Source of the DNA: Candidatus Methanogaster sp.
GTDB lineage: Archaea > Halobacteriota > Methanosarcinia > Methanosarcinales > Methanogasteraceae
Direction of reading: 5' to 3'
DNA length: 64,000 nucleotides
Assembly: GCA_003194445.1 (NCBI GenBank)
Contig: PQXF01000007.1
Span: forward strand, 36,615 to 100,614
Part shown: in pieces, positions 8,263 through 18,579 of the stretch
Numbering within the stretch: the first letter of the stretch is position 1
How the letters are laid out: every line of letters begins with the position of its first letter
Made by a program: the position numbers and the translations under genes
Notes under the pieces: model-generated
What the model was told of the DNA's origin: nothing
What the model saw: the letters and a program-made list of their open reading frames with translations, nothing else
The model's database searches: none

Positions 8263-9423
8263 TCAGGTAGGGTACACGAAGACACGATCCTGCACATCGA
8301 CGTCCTGAAATCGTTCCATGTACTCCCTGTGTATCGCATCCGGGTCAAGGTCTGCAAACATGTCCGGATAGAACCACTGTGCCATATATACCACGCCAAC
8401 AAAGTACCTTGGTCCGGTGTAGATGTCTGATGTGAGTATGTGTACGCGGTCGTTCTCCACTGCTTCCATATACTTCCATCCGGGGCGGCTCGCAATCTCG
8501 CTTAACATAATTGCAGGTTCTGTTACATTCTCATAACTATCCTTTGCTGACTTGACCATGACATCGGGATTTACAGCGATCAACCACTCGGAATCGATCT
8601 TCGGATACGACCCTGTGAGATTGCAAGCGATGTTTCTGCCGCCTGCCGCAACACACATCTGATCTCCGCCGGTGCCACTTGAGACCGTCTTGTAATCAGA
8701 ATAACCCTCTATGTACACATCTTGCCTTTCGGAAACTCCTTTCAGGCGTTCATCGATCAGATCCATATAATGCTGGTAGAATCCGATCAGTTCCTCTGAT
8801 TCTTCATCCTTCTCCAGAATGTAACCGAGTCTCGCAACCTCGTCGGTCATATTCTCAGGAACATAGAAGTTCAGGCGGATAACCGTGATCTCTGTTCTTT
8901 CGAGCTTGTCTTCGAGTTTCTCAACGCTTGGCCATTTGCCATACGCAAGCACGATGTCAGGGTTAAGTGCGATTAACATCTCGCAATCAGGATCGTTCCA
9001 CTTTCCGATCGTCGGAAGCGATGCGAACTCTGGAAAGAGCGCATCCTCCGCAAGGTCTGTGCTGATCCCGACCACGCTCTGCCCTGCGCCAAGCGATCTG
9101 ATCACTTCGGTTCCATCACTTGTAAGGGGGATGATTCGATTTATTGGCTTGTAGATGGTTACATTCTCTCCGTTTGCGCACAGAATCGTTCTCGGGTAAT
9201 ATAGGTGGATGTGAGCGGATTCTCGCAAATCCTCAAGATCAAGGGCACTTCCTGATCCGCCAAGATATGCGAAATCAAGATAATCAAGAATCGAATCTGT
9301 GAGTTCTGCTTCTGATATTATGCGATCTCCATCCGCGTCACCCGGGATCGGTTGTGCTGATGCAAGAGCGGAAGCGGAAAGAAAGATCAGGAGAAGAATG
9401 GCAGTCGGGATCATCGCCTTCAT
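8263..9423 (-). CDS. Periplasmic-type metal-chelate binding protein with N-terminal EF-hand segment
   Basis: This is a 386-residue secreted binding protein for the adjacent importer. A signal peptide (about residues 1-24) is followed by a Ca-binding loop GDADGDRIISEAEL (about 28-41) and a short dockerin-like helix. The class III binding-protein fold (about 85-380) has the linker motifs IIPLTSDGTEVIRSLGAG, IALNPDIVLA and IDSEWLIAVNPDVMV. The N-terminal EF-hand segment is an archaeal addition not found in classical BtuF/FepB proteins and could anchor the protein to the surface complex. The start overlaps the upstream gene by 4 bp (ATGA). Ligand not determinable; corrinoid or siderophore likely. 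Confidence 0.88.
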   Translation of the reverse strand: MKAMIPTAILLLIFLSASALASAQPIPGDADGDRIISEAELTDSILDYLDFAYLGGSGSALDLEDLRESAHIHLYYPRTILCANGENVTIYKPINRIIPLTSDGTEVIRSLGAGQSVVGISTDLAEDALFPEFASLPTIGKWNDPDCEMLIALNPDIVLAYGKWPSVEKLEDKLERTEITVIRLNFYVPENMTDEVARLGYILEKDEESEELIGFYQHYMDLIDERLKGVSERQDVYIEGYSDYKTVSSGTGGDQMCVAAGGRNIACNLTGSYPKIDSEWLIAVNPDVMVKSAKDSYENVTEPAIMLSEIASRPGWKYMEAVENDRVHILTSDIYTGPRYFVGVVYMAQWFYPDMFADLDPDAIHREYMERFQDVDVQDRVFVYPT

Positions 9424-9908
9424 GTATGCCGCCTCCCTATCATATATACCGCAAGCACCACCAGTATCAGTGACACCGCTACGAACCCGGGGGTGCCGTG
9501 TTCTGATGATGGCGATGATGTCTGCGTGGGTTTGTGCGCAGACGTCCCTATCTCGCCTCCGCCAACCATTCCACTCTCATTGCTCAAGAGATCGACCCAT
9601 ATTCCAGTGATGTCGTCAGGCTGCCCTGATGACCGCACCTGATACGTAACCGAGGTCTCATTGGTCACAGAAAATGCGATTTCATCTCCTGAAACCCTGA
9701 CCTGATCTTCAGGGTGCGTTGTGCCGAGATATGTAACGCCATCCGGAAGCGTCTCCACGATCCCGCAGATCGTGATGTTGTTTGTGGTTAGCGTCACACC
9801 AAACTCATCCGGTGCAACCTCTGAGACTGCACGATCAACACCGACATCACATAAAATCGGTGGTACCAATATAAGCATTGCAAACAATGCTGTTATATAT
9901 ATCCTCAT
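9420..9908 (-). CDS. Secreted surface protein with C-terminal PGF-CTERM-like anchor
   Basis: This 162-residue protein has an N-terminal signal peptide (about 1-21), one beta-rich module (about 35-105; GIVETLPDGVTYLGTTHPED, then VTYQV) of a kind common in methanogen surface proteins, a Ser/Thr/Gly-rich linker and a C-terminal tripartite tail: the short motif TPGF, a hydrophobic helix and a final RRHT. That tail resembles PGF-CTERM, the recognition signal for archaeosortase processing. It is the first gene of the ABC operon; its stop overlaps the binding-protein start by 4 bp, and a Shine-Dalgarno sequence (AAGGAGAT) precedes its ATG. A role as membrane-bound partner or docking factor for the importer is inferred. 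Confidence 0.75.
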   Translation of the reverse strand: MRIYITALFAMLILVPPILCDVGVDRAVSEVAPDEFGVTLTTNNITICGIVETLPDGVTYLGTTHPEDQVRVSGDEIAFSVTNETSVTYQVRSSGQPDDITGIWVDLLSNESGMVGGGEIGTSAHKPTQTSSPSSEHGTPGFVAVSLILVVLAVYMIGRRHT

Positions 9909-10109
9909 TATGTATCTCCTTCATCCAGACAAATCATAACGTTCTACTACTATTATTACGGATGATTATACTACTTTTGTTGCGGGATGTATTTTCATCA
10001 TATCCCTCTCATTAACCAACACCTTCAGTAATATAAACTTTGTGTTCTGTAAAATTTTGTTCATCGCAAGCATCCAGCCGATTGAGAGCTCCAACGTCAC
10101 AGCCACGTT

Positions 10110-10383
10110 TCACCCCAGAACCGCGCCCATCTTTGCCTTCCACCCGGCGACCTCTTCTACCGTTACCACATCGATCGATCCAGCCCTCCATCCCGGGATA
10201 TGCATCTTTAAGCCCATCGACCACCTCGGGGTCCGCGTCCCAGAGCCCCTGCTCTGCCGCCTCAAGAAGCCGTCTTCCGATCTCATCGAGCGCGTAGGGG
10301 TTATTCTCCTCGAAGAACTGGCGCATCTCGTCATCAAGCACGAACGTCCGTGTGATGTCATCGAAGATCCAGTCATCCGTTTA
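10110..10383 (-). pseudogene. 3' fragment of a cobN duplicate (copy 2)
   Basis: About 270 bp matches the 3' end of the intact cobN (12554-12870) with only scattered differences. It covers IFDDITRTFVLDDEMRQF, then NNPYALDEIGRRLLEA, and ends with VDVV/EEVAGWKAKMGAVLG-type sequence. A deletion of about 45 bp relative to the intact gene, between the codons for MEGW and GSID, changes the frame. Homology ends sharply at about 10380, where unrelated AT-rich sequence (the upstream region of the 10637 gene) begins. No start or 5' part exists, so it is not a functional gene. Confidence 0.85.
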
Positions 10384-10527
10384 GTAACACTTTCTAATAC
10401 TTTTAAGATTTAAATTAACATTTATTATATTATTATAACAGTATTTGTACAAATTTGTGGCAGTAAGCTGTAGATTTTTGGATAATACCCCATTTACTAA
10501 CCGATTTGGAGGGATATGGTTGGGACA

Positions 10528-10603
10528 AGACTTATATAATGTTATGCTGTCTGAATATATACCGTAATATCAATACTATGGATATCTCGAATTATTTCGA
10601 GAT
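10528..10603 (+). promoter_or_regulatory. TATA box and inverted repeat upstream of the DUF3344/dockerin gene
   Basis: The stretch at 10528-10539 (ACTTATATAATG) is a strong TATA candidate, putting the transcript start near 10560. A perfect 8-bp inverted repeat, ATCTCGAA (10584-10591) and TTCGAGAT (10596-10603), lies in the inferred leader and could be an operator or an RNA hairpin. A strong Shine-Dalgarno sequence AGGAGGT (10625-10631) precedes the ATG at 10637. Confidence 0.55.
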
Positions 10604-10636
10604 TAATAACATGTAGATAGATATAGGAGGTATAAA

Positions 10637-12241
10637 ATGAAAAGAACGATATCTTTGGTATGCATCGCTGTTCTCATGATGGTTGCACCTGCGCTGGCAG
10701 CTCCGGATCTGAGCGTGACTGACATTCATGTTAATTTCGGAGATGAGCGCAGTGATGATATAGTCCGGGTCTACGTCAATTGCGAAAATACCATCTCTGC
10801 GGTCGTACAGAACGCAGGTCCTGATGAGGTAACAGATGGTTTTGAGGTCTGCTTTGCGGCGGATGGTGCCGTGATCGGTTGTGCGGACATGACAGGCGGT
10901 CTTGCGGCAGATACGAACACGACGGTCAGCATCGACTGGACTCCGACATGCGCGGATTATCCGGTTACACCAGGGTTCCCGCCACAGTCACTCCCGCTCA
11001 CGATAATAGTGACTGCTGACTGCAACTGCAGTAGCTGTCCGAACTGTATGGATGATGGAAGCTCCGGAACGATAGATGAGACTAACGAGACAGATAACAC
11101 ACGGTCACTGGTTATTCCGGCTATTCAGGAGTTTTCCGGATACGATGTCATTGGCGGAGTTGTGAACAACGGCTACATGAGCAAGAACTTCGACTGTGAC
11201 ACCACAGAAGAGCCACTGTATCTTGCCGGGTATTTCGACACGGTTGGCGGAGGTATGACAGCTAACGTGAGCGGCACAAAGATCAGCACCTTCGCTACAC
11301 AGGCGACCGATACAAGGGTTCACCACATCGATCTGCCAGATGGTGCAGCGGTGCTTGGTGCGAGACTCTATGTGCACTGGTACGACGAATGGGACAACTA
11401 TAAGACGCACCCGACCGGATGCCTTGCAAATTTAAGTGTGAACTTCAATGGAATAGACCTGATGCCCGAAGTGCTATATTATGATTCAAAGGGATTCGCA
11501 AAGCATCAATCACCGAAGGGGTGTTCCGTATTCAATATAACATCGCTTGTGAGCGGATCCGGCGACTACACGGCGATTGTCAAGAACATCGAACCAATCG
11601 GATGCAACAACACCACGCTGCTTGGCGAGGTACTTGGCGTGTTCTATACGGGTGCACATGGCTATAGGGTTCAGCTATGGGTGCTGGAAGGAACTGACTA
11701 CCTCATGGCAGCAGACGAGACACACGGTGACAATAACTATTCTATCTCGCCAGAGATGGCAACATCAACGGTAGCGCTTCCCGGGGAGATCGATCTGACT
11801 GACATCATCGATACAAAATTATCCACGTTCGTTATACAAGGGATGGCAAATGGATCTGACCTGCTCGTCAATGGGGAGGTCATCAAGACCGATGCATGGA
11901 ATACGTCCACAGAGGCGTATCCGGGAAGCAAGATAAATATAGAGATAACCTCGGTTCTCTCGGAGCTACTTTCAAGCAACAACAGCATGGGATTCCGTGA
12001 CAATGGTAGCGACGGTATGCAGGCAGCCTGTGCAGCTCTTATGGTTGTGCATAGGTCTGAACCGATGCCGGGCGACGTCAACGGTGACGAAGTTCTGACA
12101 ACTGCCGACGCTGTGCTGGCGCTGCAAATGGCTGTCAGCAGCGAGTACTCAGGCGTTGCGGATGTCAACGACGACGACGCCATCACATCGATTGACGCAC
12201 TGATGATCTTGCAGGCGGTAGTTAAGAACATCGAGCTATAA
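10637..12241 (+). CDS. Secreted CARDB / DUF3344-like surface protein with C-terminal dockerin domain
   Basis: This 534-residue protein has a signal peptide (about 1-22) and a CARDB-like immunoglobulin module (about 24-160; PDLSVTDIHVNF, Cys-rich, many Asn/Asp). A DUF3344-like domain follows (about 170-470; LPDGAAVLGARLYVHWY and NSMGFRDNGSDGMQAACAA). The dockerin-type end (about 480-534) has two EF-hand loops, GDVNGDEVLTTADAV and DVNDDDAITSIDAL. The architecture is typical of extracellular proteins in Methanosarcinales. Numerous N-glycosylation sequons are present. It lies divergently between the intact cobN and its 3' fragment and is transcribed from its own promoter. Function is unknown; dockerin implies assembly on a cohesin-bearing partner not seen in this window. 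Confidence 0.82.
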   Translation: MKRTISLVCIAVLMMVAPALAAPDLSVTDIHVNFGDERSDDIVRVYVNCENTISAVVQNAGPDEVTDGFEVCFAADGAVIGCADMTGGLAADTNTTVSIDWTPTCADYPVTPGFPPQSLPLTIIVTADCNCSSCPNCMDDGSSGTIDETNETDNTRSLVIPAIQEFSGYDVIGGVVNNGYMSKNFDCDTTEEPLYLAGYFDTVGGGMTANVSGTKISTFATQATDTRVHHIDLPDGAAVLGARLYVHWYDEWDNYKTHPTGCLANLSVNFNGIDLMPEVLYYDSKGFAKHQSPKGCSVFNITSLVSGSGDYTAIVKNIEPIGCNNTTLLGEVLGVFYTGAHGYRVQLWVLEGTDYLMAADETHGDNNYSISPEMATSTVALPGEIDLTDIIDTKLSTFVIQGMANGSDLLVNGEVIKTDAWNTSTEAYPGSKINIEITSVLSELLSSNNSMGFRDNGSDGMQAACAALMVVHRSEPMPGDVNGDEVLTTADAVLALQMAVSSEYSGVADVNDDDAITSIDALMILQAVVKNIEL

Positions 12242-12262
12242 AACGCTCGATGATCTATTTTT

Positions 12263-12478
12263 GTAACTACTCTTGGTACCTAAACCACTATCGGGGAACT
12301 TCACACCAGGGACATGGGGCATACTGTAACCAAACCGGGAATTTAACCGCAGAGTGCGCAGAGAGGGAATAAACGGTTAAATGCTTCTATCGTTCCTCCG
12401 CGCCCTCCGCGGTTATTTTTCCTGCCAGAAAGTACAGGATCGCAATCGGGAGACCAGTCAGCATACCTGAGTAGTTAC
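12263..12478. repeat. Possible small element bounded by 10-bp inverted repeats
   Basis: GTAACTACTC at 12263-12272 is an exact inverted match to GAGTAGTTAC at 12469-12478, and flanking T-rich sequence extends the symmetry weakly. The 216-bp interval has no gene but holds the hairpin repeat at 12345-12414. It may be a miniature element, or the symmetry may be chance. Confidence 0.35.
12345..12414. repeat. Dispersed hairpin repeat (AACCGCAGAG family), copy 1
   Basis: The left arm begins AACCGCAGAGTGCGCAGAG. The right arm, read on the other strand, begins AACCGCGGAGGGCGCGGAG. The two arms form a long imperfect hairpin. A second family member lies at 42371-42429. Confidence 0.7.
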
Positions 12479-12553
12479 CTATTTTTTTTATTCCGTAAGA
12501 CTTTGCACGTAACTAACATCCGCTGATTGAGGGATCCCACTTCACACCACATC

Positions 12554-15500
12554 TCATCCCAGAACCGCGCCCATCTTTGCCTTCCACCCGGCGACCTCTT
12601 CTACGGTTACCACATCGATCGATCCGCCCTGCATATCTCCGGTCACATCGCCCATCCGCTCTTCTATCCACCCCTCCATCTCGAGATATGCATCTTTAAG
12701 CCCATCGAGCACCTCGGGGTCAGCATCCCAGAGCCCCCGCTCTGCCGCCTCAAGAAGCCGCCTTCCGATCTCCTCGAGCGCGTAGGGGTTATTCTCTTCA
12801 AAGAACTGGCGCATCTCATCATCGAGCACGAACGTCCGCGTAATATCATCGAAGATCCAGTCATCGACCTCCTGTGTGGTCGCTTCCCAGCCATAGACGC
12901 GCCCGATCCGCTTCGAGATGTCGCCTGCGCCCTTGTAGCCGTGATTCATCACTCCCCGGATCCACTTCGGGTTTAAGAGCTTTGTCCGCACAACCCGCCG
13001 CAGCTCATCTGCAAGCGTTCTCACCTCGACCCGGTTCACGTCGCGGGTATCTCCATAGTACGCGGAGACCTCGTGACCTGAAACCTCCCTTGCAGCAGTG
13101 GTAAGCCCGCCGTGCGTTCCAAAGTAGCAGCAGCACCCACAGAGGTCATATTCGTCCGTAACCGTCTTGTTAAACGTGAGATCAACTGTGCGGAGTTGAG
13201 ATGCAAACTTATCATGAGATTCCGCGCCGAATACACCTTTCCCATACTCGTACCCGTTCCAGTACAGGTACACATCGGACAGATCCTTATCCTCCTTCCA
13301 GGCAGATGCATAAACAGCGAGATTTACGCCGTTTCCGTACGTTCCTGGCTTGCTTGAGAATATCCGTGCTCCACCGCTACCGGCAGTTCCGGTTCCGGTT
13401 ACATCCCCTGCCTCATCCACATCTTCATCCTCTGCTTCTGCCCCGCCTGATGCATGTTTCTTGATGTAATTCATGTCATCTGGCTCATCAAGTACAGAGA
13501 TCTCCCGTATTGCTTCATCAAGGAACTCTACGCAGTTATAGAAGCAGTCCCGCGTGATTCCGCTCACCCTGATCGTGACATCGATCCTCGGGCGACCGAG
13601 TTCCTCAAGCGGGATGATTATGTATCCATTCACCCGACTGCCGTCCCAGACCGGCTCTGCGCCTACGAGGTGCATGATCTGCGCAAGCTGCTCCCCGTCC
13701 GCCCACATAATGTCAGATGCCATCCAGTACATCGCGATATTCTCCGGAATCTTGCCATGCTCTTCCACGTACTTGGCAATCACGCCGTCTGCAAGTTGCT
13801 CCCCTATCCTCCACGCTGCCTTTGTCGGTATCTTGAACGGATCGAGCGAGTAGAAGTTCCTTCCTGTCGGGAGAATATCAGGTTTCCCCCTCGTTATGAG
13901 TCCGGATGGTCCAGGCTCGATGTATCCGGCATCAAAGCCGTGGAAGAGCGCACCGATCTCATCGGATGCATCGATCGCCGAAGAGATGTCAGAAATCTTG
14001 TCCCTTACCTGCGAGATTGCAGATTCGTTCGTATTCTTCAATCGATCTCCAAACACCTTCTCAAGAATCTCAAGACCGGACGACTCTCCAGACATCACAT
14101 CTTCTAAAAATTCATGTATCAGTTCCTTTCCAAGCGCATCAGCCTCTGACAGGACATCAACCGGAGCTTCGGATATCTCAACATCCATGCCCATCAGGTC
14201 AAATACCGCTTTTCGCAGTTCCGAATCGTATCTGAGTATCGAGTTAATCAGCTCAATCTTCCTGTCGCCCTTTGGGGTCTCGCCGAATATATGCATCCCA
14301 TCAGGGATCTGGCTATTGTAGATGCGGGTTATCGCCCCGTGTGCGAGATCAACGATTCCCTCAAACGCTACTCCATCTTCCACCAGTTTTTCAAGTTGTA
14401 GCTCTTCGGAGAGTTTTGTGCTGATCAGGAGGTCCTTGATGACATGCTGTGCGGCATGGGCTCTTCCTTTGTCGGCATCTTTTGTCTTATTATACTCTGC
14501 GATCTGGTCTTCCAACTCCTTTAACTCGCCATAGACGCCGCTTCCGGTCATAACAGTCTGCATATGATCGATCAGCGTCGCATAACTCCGCCTCTTTGCA
14601 ATCGTGCCTTCAGGGGGATTGTCAGAGTTGTAGATGTACAGGTGCGGAATATTTCCGATCGCAATGTCAGGATAGCAGCTTCCTGAGAGCGCAACTGACT
14701 TTCCTGGCAGGAACTCAAGGTTTCCGTGCGTTCCGACATGCACGATCACGTCTGCGCCAAACTCGTCTTCGAGATACCGGTATGTAGCCATGTACTGGTG
14801 CGGTGGTGGGATCTCCGGGTCGTGCAGAATCTTGCAGACAGTCCCATCGCATCGCGATCCGGCACATCCCCGCTTTGGCTGGATGCAGACCACAGCATTT
14901 CCGTATGTAACGCCGGTCACAACGATCTTGCCATCGTAGACCATCGCAGCGGGAACGCCGTCCTTTGCTTCGCCAGGAGGGTTTCCCCACACCTCGCACA
15001 TCCGTGCCCTGACATCGTGCTCAAGTGTGCTAAACCATTCCGCATACTCCGCCTTCGTAACCATCGCAAGGACCCCTCCCTTCGCAACGATCTCCTCGAT
15101 GGTGGTCCACCGAAACTCTGCGATCGCCTTCCTGTCCAAGATGGTATCGATCAATTCCTTGCCGCTCCCGGGTGGATCGACCGAGTACCCGCTCTCTTTC
15201 ATGCAATTAAGTATCCTTGCAACGCTCTCAAGAGTGTCGAGATGAGCACCAGCACCGATGGTCGCCTCCAGGCTTGCGCACGGGCTGTTGTGCAGAATGA
15301 ATGCAACTTTTCGCTTCTGTTCTGGTTTGTCCTTAAGTGCGATCCATTTCCTGATCCTGTTCACGACCTTGTTCACCCGATCCTCGATTATGGTGTGCCG
15401 CTCAAACTCGGTTCCATACTCTTCTCCGGATGTTGCAACGCCGATTATTATCGGTTCGATCACACCCTCGAACTCGGGCATCGCAACACTCCAGCCGATC

Positions 15501-16348
15501 TCGGTACTGCTCAGCCCAAGGACATCTGCCCCCCACTCTTCTTCGTTCGCATGGTACGACATCAACGGATGGAAGACTGGCACATCGAGTCTTTTCAGCA
15601 CCTCCACGGATCCTGCATCATCATCTCCGAGATTGAAGACCGACTGGAGGTTTATGAGCGCATCGATCCTGCCCATGAAGAACTCTTCGATGACCTCCCG
15701 ATCCGGTCTGGAACCAAGTTCGACATCGCCAATCCCGTGACAGAATACCGGAATTGTAAAATACTCCTTTTCAAGTTCGCGGATCAATGAATTTACGATT
15801 TCAAGATCTTTATTTTCCCAGTATCTCCGGTTGAACAGGATGCCGACGGTATTCTTTGACTCTTTGGGTTTATACCACTGTAGATACTCTTCGATCTCAT
15901 CGAAAGTCCTGCCCGCATCAGGGTGATATACGCCCTGCCACATCACCTCTTCCGGAGGATTGTAGACGTAATCCAGACCCAGGACTTCAAATCCTATGTA
16001 CTGAAGCATGTTTTTTATATTTGTAAGTCCGCTATGGACGTAATAGGCGTTGACTGTTGCTGTAATCTTTAATGAAACGTTTGAAAGCTGCCAGAATGCC
16101 GGATCGTAACCAAAAGAGATTATCGGGATGTTCGGGTCTAACGTTTCGATGACGTCATCCCAGACCGCATCGTTCGTGGGACGGAGAATTATAACATCTG
16201 CGTGCTCAAACGATTGTGTACATCGCTTTCGCTTCTCATCGTCCTCAAGATCTCGGGCAGACCATGCACTGATCTCCATTCCAAGTTCCGCACATGCCTC
16301 GGCAAGCAGTGCTATATCGCTGCCCCATGTTATCGATGTTATCTTCAT
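12554..16348 (-). CDS. cobN: CobN-like cobaltochelatase / Mg-chelatase H-type large subunit
   Basis: This 1264-residue protein is a full-length CobN/ChlH-family chelatase subunit, the porphyrinoid-binding catalytic subunit that works with AAA+ ChlI/D partners. Recognisable segments are DVIVHVGTHGNLEFLPGK and YPDIAIGNIPHLYIYNSDNP in the middle, KPDILPTGRNFYSLDP near residue 830, and the C-terminal block WIRGVMNHGYKGAGDI. The start is ATG at 16348, one base after the chlID stop; the frame is open further upstream but inside chlID. A non-conserved acidic, Gly-rich insertion lies near residues 955-985. With chlID it should form an ATP-dependent chelatase, most likely inserting cobalt for corrinoid synthesis; another metal or salvage role cannot be excluded. 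Its 3' end is duplicated twice in the window. Confidence 0.92.
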   Translation of the reverse strand: MKITSITWGSDIALLAEACAELGMEISAWSARDLEDDEKRKRCTQSFEHADVIILRPTNDAVWDDVIETLDPNIPIISFGYDPAFWQLSNVSLKITATVNAYYVHSGLTNIKNMLQYIGFEVLGLDYVYNPPEEVMWQGVYHPDAGRTFDEIEEYLQWYKPKESKNTVGILFNRRYWENKDLEIVNSLIRELEKEYFTIPVFCHGIGDVELGSRPDREVIEEFFMGRIDALINLQSVFNLGDDDAGSVEVLKRLDVPVFHPLMSYHANEEEWGADVLGLSSTEIGWSVAMPEFEGVIEPIIIGVATSGEEYGTEFERHTIIEDRVNKVVNRIRKWIALKDKPEQKRKVAFILHNSPCASLEATIGAGAHLDTLESVARILNCMKESGYSVDPPGSGKELIDTILDRKAIAEFRWTTIEEIVAKGGVLAMVTKAEYAEWFSTLEHDVRARMCEVWGNPPGEAKDGVPAAMVYDGKIVVTGVTYGNAVVCIQPKRGCAGSRCDGTVCKILHDPEIPPPHQYMATYRYLEDEFGADVIVHVGTHGNLEFLPGKSVALSGSCYPDIAIGNIPHLYIYNSDNPPEGTIAKRRSYATLIDHMQTVMTGSGVYGELKELEDQIAEYNKTKDADKGRAHAAQHVIKDLLISTKLSEELQLEKLVEDGVAFEGIVDLAHGAITRIYNSQIPDGMHIFGETPKGDRKIELINSILRYDSELRKAVFDLMGMDVEISEAPVDVLSEADALGKELIHEFLEDVMSGESSGLEILEKVFGDRLKNTNESAISQVRDKISDISSAIDASDEIGALFHGFDAGYIEPGPSGLITRGKPDILPTGRNFYSLDPFKIPTKAAWRIGEQLADGVIAKYVEEHGKIPENIAMYWMASDIMWADGEQLAQIMHLVGAEPVWDGSRVNGYIIIPLEELGRPRIDVTIRVSGITRDCFYNCVEFLDEAIREISVLDEPDDMNYIKKHASGGAEAEDEDVDEAGDVTGTGTAGSGGARIFSSKPGTYGNGVNLAVYASAWKEDKDLSDVYLYWNGYEYGKGVFGAESHDKFASQLRTVDLTFNKTVTDEYDLCGCCCYFGTHGGLTTAAREVSGHEVSAYYGDTRDVNRVEVRTLADELRRVVRTKLLNPKWIRGVMNHGYKGAGDISKRIGRVYGWEATTQEVDDWIFDDITRTFVLDDEMRQFFEENNPYALEEIGRRLLEAAERGLWDADPEVLDGLKDAYLEMEGWIEERMGDVTGDMQGGSIDVVTVEEVAGWKAKMGAVLG

Positions 16349-16349
16349 A

Positions 16350-18461
16350 TCAGCACCACATCGAATGGATATCAACGAGCATCTCCTGCTCAGTTGCAAC
16401 GATATTCCGAACAGTCCCGGATGAAAGATCCTCAACCGAATAATACCTGCCGCCAGCGTGCTCTGCAATATCCTTGCAATATCCAAGCTGCATCTTCACA
16501 AACGATCTGCCAGCAGATTCGGTATCAAGAACAACTACGTGAACCCCTGCAGATCTCGCGTCTTCTGCGATCCCAAGCAGTTCTTCTTTGACCCCCGCGT
16601 CCCCGAGTGCTACATTCGCACGCCCGTCCGAGATCAGAATCATTATCGGAATCGTCTCCTCGTTCTTCTTTAGCTCTGCACGTAGCAGTTTTAGTCCTGT
16701 GCTTAGACCTGCAGAAAGTGGCGTCTTCCCGCCCGTCGGGAGATCATGGAGCTGCTTGAATGCAAGATCAGCGCTTCGAGAAAGTGGGAGCACCACATCA
16801 GCATCATTGCCGCGAAACGCGACCATTCCCAGCCGATCGCGCTGCTGGTATGAGTCCAGAAGGAGCGAGAGCACTGCACCTTTTGCACTCTCCATCCGGT
16901 TCGACGCGCCCATCGAGCCTGACGCATCCACCACAAAAAGGGTTGCGGTGGATACCTTCCCGACCCTGATCTTCTCTCTGATGTCCTGATCCCTGATGAG
17001 GATGGCTGCCGCCCCATCCTCGCCGGTACACCGGTCACTCTGGTGCGGCGCAGCAGCGCAGATCGTGCCGTCGATCGCGACATCGGTGGGTCTGCCGCTG
17101 GGCAGGGTGTGGCGTGCATATCTGCCACGGTTATACAGCGCAAGCGTTGGAATCCTTCTCCCTGATGTCTTTCTGCGGTACGTCCTGTCTCGCTTCTGCT
17201 TCGGCCTCACGGCTCCGGCATCGATCGGGCTGCCGATCTCAAAGACCGACTCCTGCGACGTACCCTCTTCATCCCCGGAACCGGGCGGACCCTGACTCTC
17301 CTCCCTCCCCTGTTCATGCTCATGTTCCTGCCCGTGCTTGTGTTCATGCTCATGTTCCTGCGTGTGTTCGTTCTCGTGCTTCTCTTCGGGTTGCTCGCTT
17401 TCCTCGCCCGGTTTCTGCTTCTCATAACTCTTCTCTTCCATCATACGGTCGAGTTTCTCGGTATCGAGTTCTGGCGGCTCAAACGGTTTCTTTCGCATCC
17501 TGTGTGGCAGCGCAAGTTCCATGGCTTCCTTTATGTCACCGAGCGTGACCTCGGTACGGCTGTCGAATGCCGCAATCGTCTTTGCGGTCCGCGTGACAAC
17601 GATCTCTGCCCTGTGCGTCCTGACGCCAAGTTCGATGCACATCTCGGCAGTGGTTCTCAGGAGATCGTCGCTGATCCGGGCGTCCGGAAGAATCGTTTCT
17701 GCATTCGATATCTTCTCGCTAAGCTCCCTCTGTGAATCCTCGCAACTCTCCCTGAACCCCTCGGGATCGGCATCAAACTGCTCTGCAACCTTCACGATCG
17801 CAACACGCTCGTCCACGTCGCTTAAACTCTCGACATTCGCCTGTAACCCGAACCGATCCAGCAACTGCGGCCGTATCTCACCTTCCTCGGGGTTCATCGT
17901 CCCGACGAGAATGAACCTTGACGGGTGGCTCACGCTGATCCCTTCCCGCTCGACCACATTCACAGCCATCGCAGCCGAATCAAGGAGAACGTCTGCAACA
18001 TGGTCGTCGAGGAGGTTGATCTCGTCGATATACAGGATGCCGCGATTTGCTGCGGCAAGTATTCCGGGTTCGAGTGCACTTATCCCTTCCTTTATCGCTT
18101 TCTCGATGTTAAGCGTGCCAACGACTCGATCCTCAGTACAACCGAGCGGCAGATCGACGACCCGCCTCTTTCTGGTCACGGTATTGAGTTTTCCACCATC
18201 CGCCGCTTTCTCGTAGCAGATATCGCACATCTCATCAGGGTTATCAGGATTACAATTAAACGGGCAGTTCCCTACCACCTTGATCTCGGGAAGCAGTTCT
18301 GCAAGAGCCCGAACCGCTGTTGACTTCGCGGTCCCCTTCTCGCCCCGTATCAGAACGCCCCCGATCTTTGGGTTTATGGCGTTTAGTATCAGTGCTTTTT
18401 TCATCCGCTCCTGTCCGACAATTGCTGTGAATGGCAGTACCTGTCTTCTTATGTGGTGCAT
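16350..18461 (-). CDS. Chelatase AAA+ / VWA subunit (fused ChlI-ChlD type)
   Basis: This 703-residue protein fuses a ChlI-like AAA+ module and a ChlD-like von Willebrand A module. Walker A is GEKGTAKST (about residues 40-48), Walker [11 protein letters not shown] (about 140). Inserted cysteines (CPFNC, then CDIC) lie in the AAA domain and could bind metal. A linker of alternating His and Glu (about residues 360-385) precedes the VWA domain, whose MIDAS motif is DASGSMG (about 515) with downstream Thr in [10 protein letters not shown]. It should power metal insertion by CobN, whose start lies one base after its stop. The start ATG at 18461 is preceded by GGAGG at 18469-18473; the in-frame ATG at 18512 lacks this. 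Confidence 0.92.
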   Translation of the reverse strand: MHHIRRQVLPFTAIVGQERMKKALILNAINPKIGGVLIRGEKGTAKSTAVRALAELLPEIKVVGNCPFNCNPDNPDEMCDICYEKAADGGKLNTVTRKRRVVDLPLGCTEDRVVGTLNIEKAIKEGISALEPGILAAANRGILYIDEINLLDDHVADVLLDSAAMAVNVVEREGISVSHPSRFILVGTMNPEEGEIRPQLLDRFGLQANVESLSDVDERVAIVKVAEQFDADPEGFRESCEDSQRELSEKISNAETILPDARISDDLLRTTAEMCIELGVRTHRAEIVVTRTAKTIAAFDSRTEVTLGDIKEAMELALPHRMRKKPFEPPELDTEKLDRMMEEKSYEKQKPGEESEQPEEKHENEHTQEHEHEHKHGQEHEHEQGREESQGPPGSGDEEGTSQESVFEIGSPIDAGAVRPKQKRDRTYRRKTSGRRIPTLALYNRGRYARHTLPSGRPTDVAIDGTICAAAPHQSDRCTGEDGAAAILIRDQDIREKIRVGKVSTATLFVVDASGSMGASNRMESAKGAVLSLLLDSYQQRDRLGMVAFRGNDADVVLPLSRSADLAFKQLHDLPTGGKTPLSAGLSTGLKLLRAELKKNEETIPIMILISDGRANVALGDAGVKEELLGIAEDARSAGVHVVVLDTESAGRSFVKMQLGYCKDIAEHAGGRYYSVEDLSSGTVRNIVATEQEMLVDIHSMWC

Positions 18462-18579
18462 CCCTTTGCCTCCGTTTGACCGCTCTTGCGAGACCGGTCT
18501 GTTTGTTATCAATCTCGATTGCCAGTATCGTATTTTATGACGGTAATAGCAAAGGTAACACTGAAGGGTTACTATTTAA

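Noticed and set aside
14726..15790. 354-codon plus-strand open frame within cobN
   Set aside because: It is the antisense shadow of a clearly conserved CobN coding region and has no recognisable domain.
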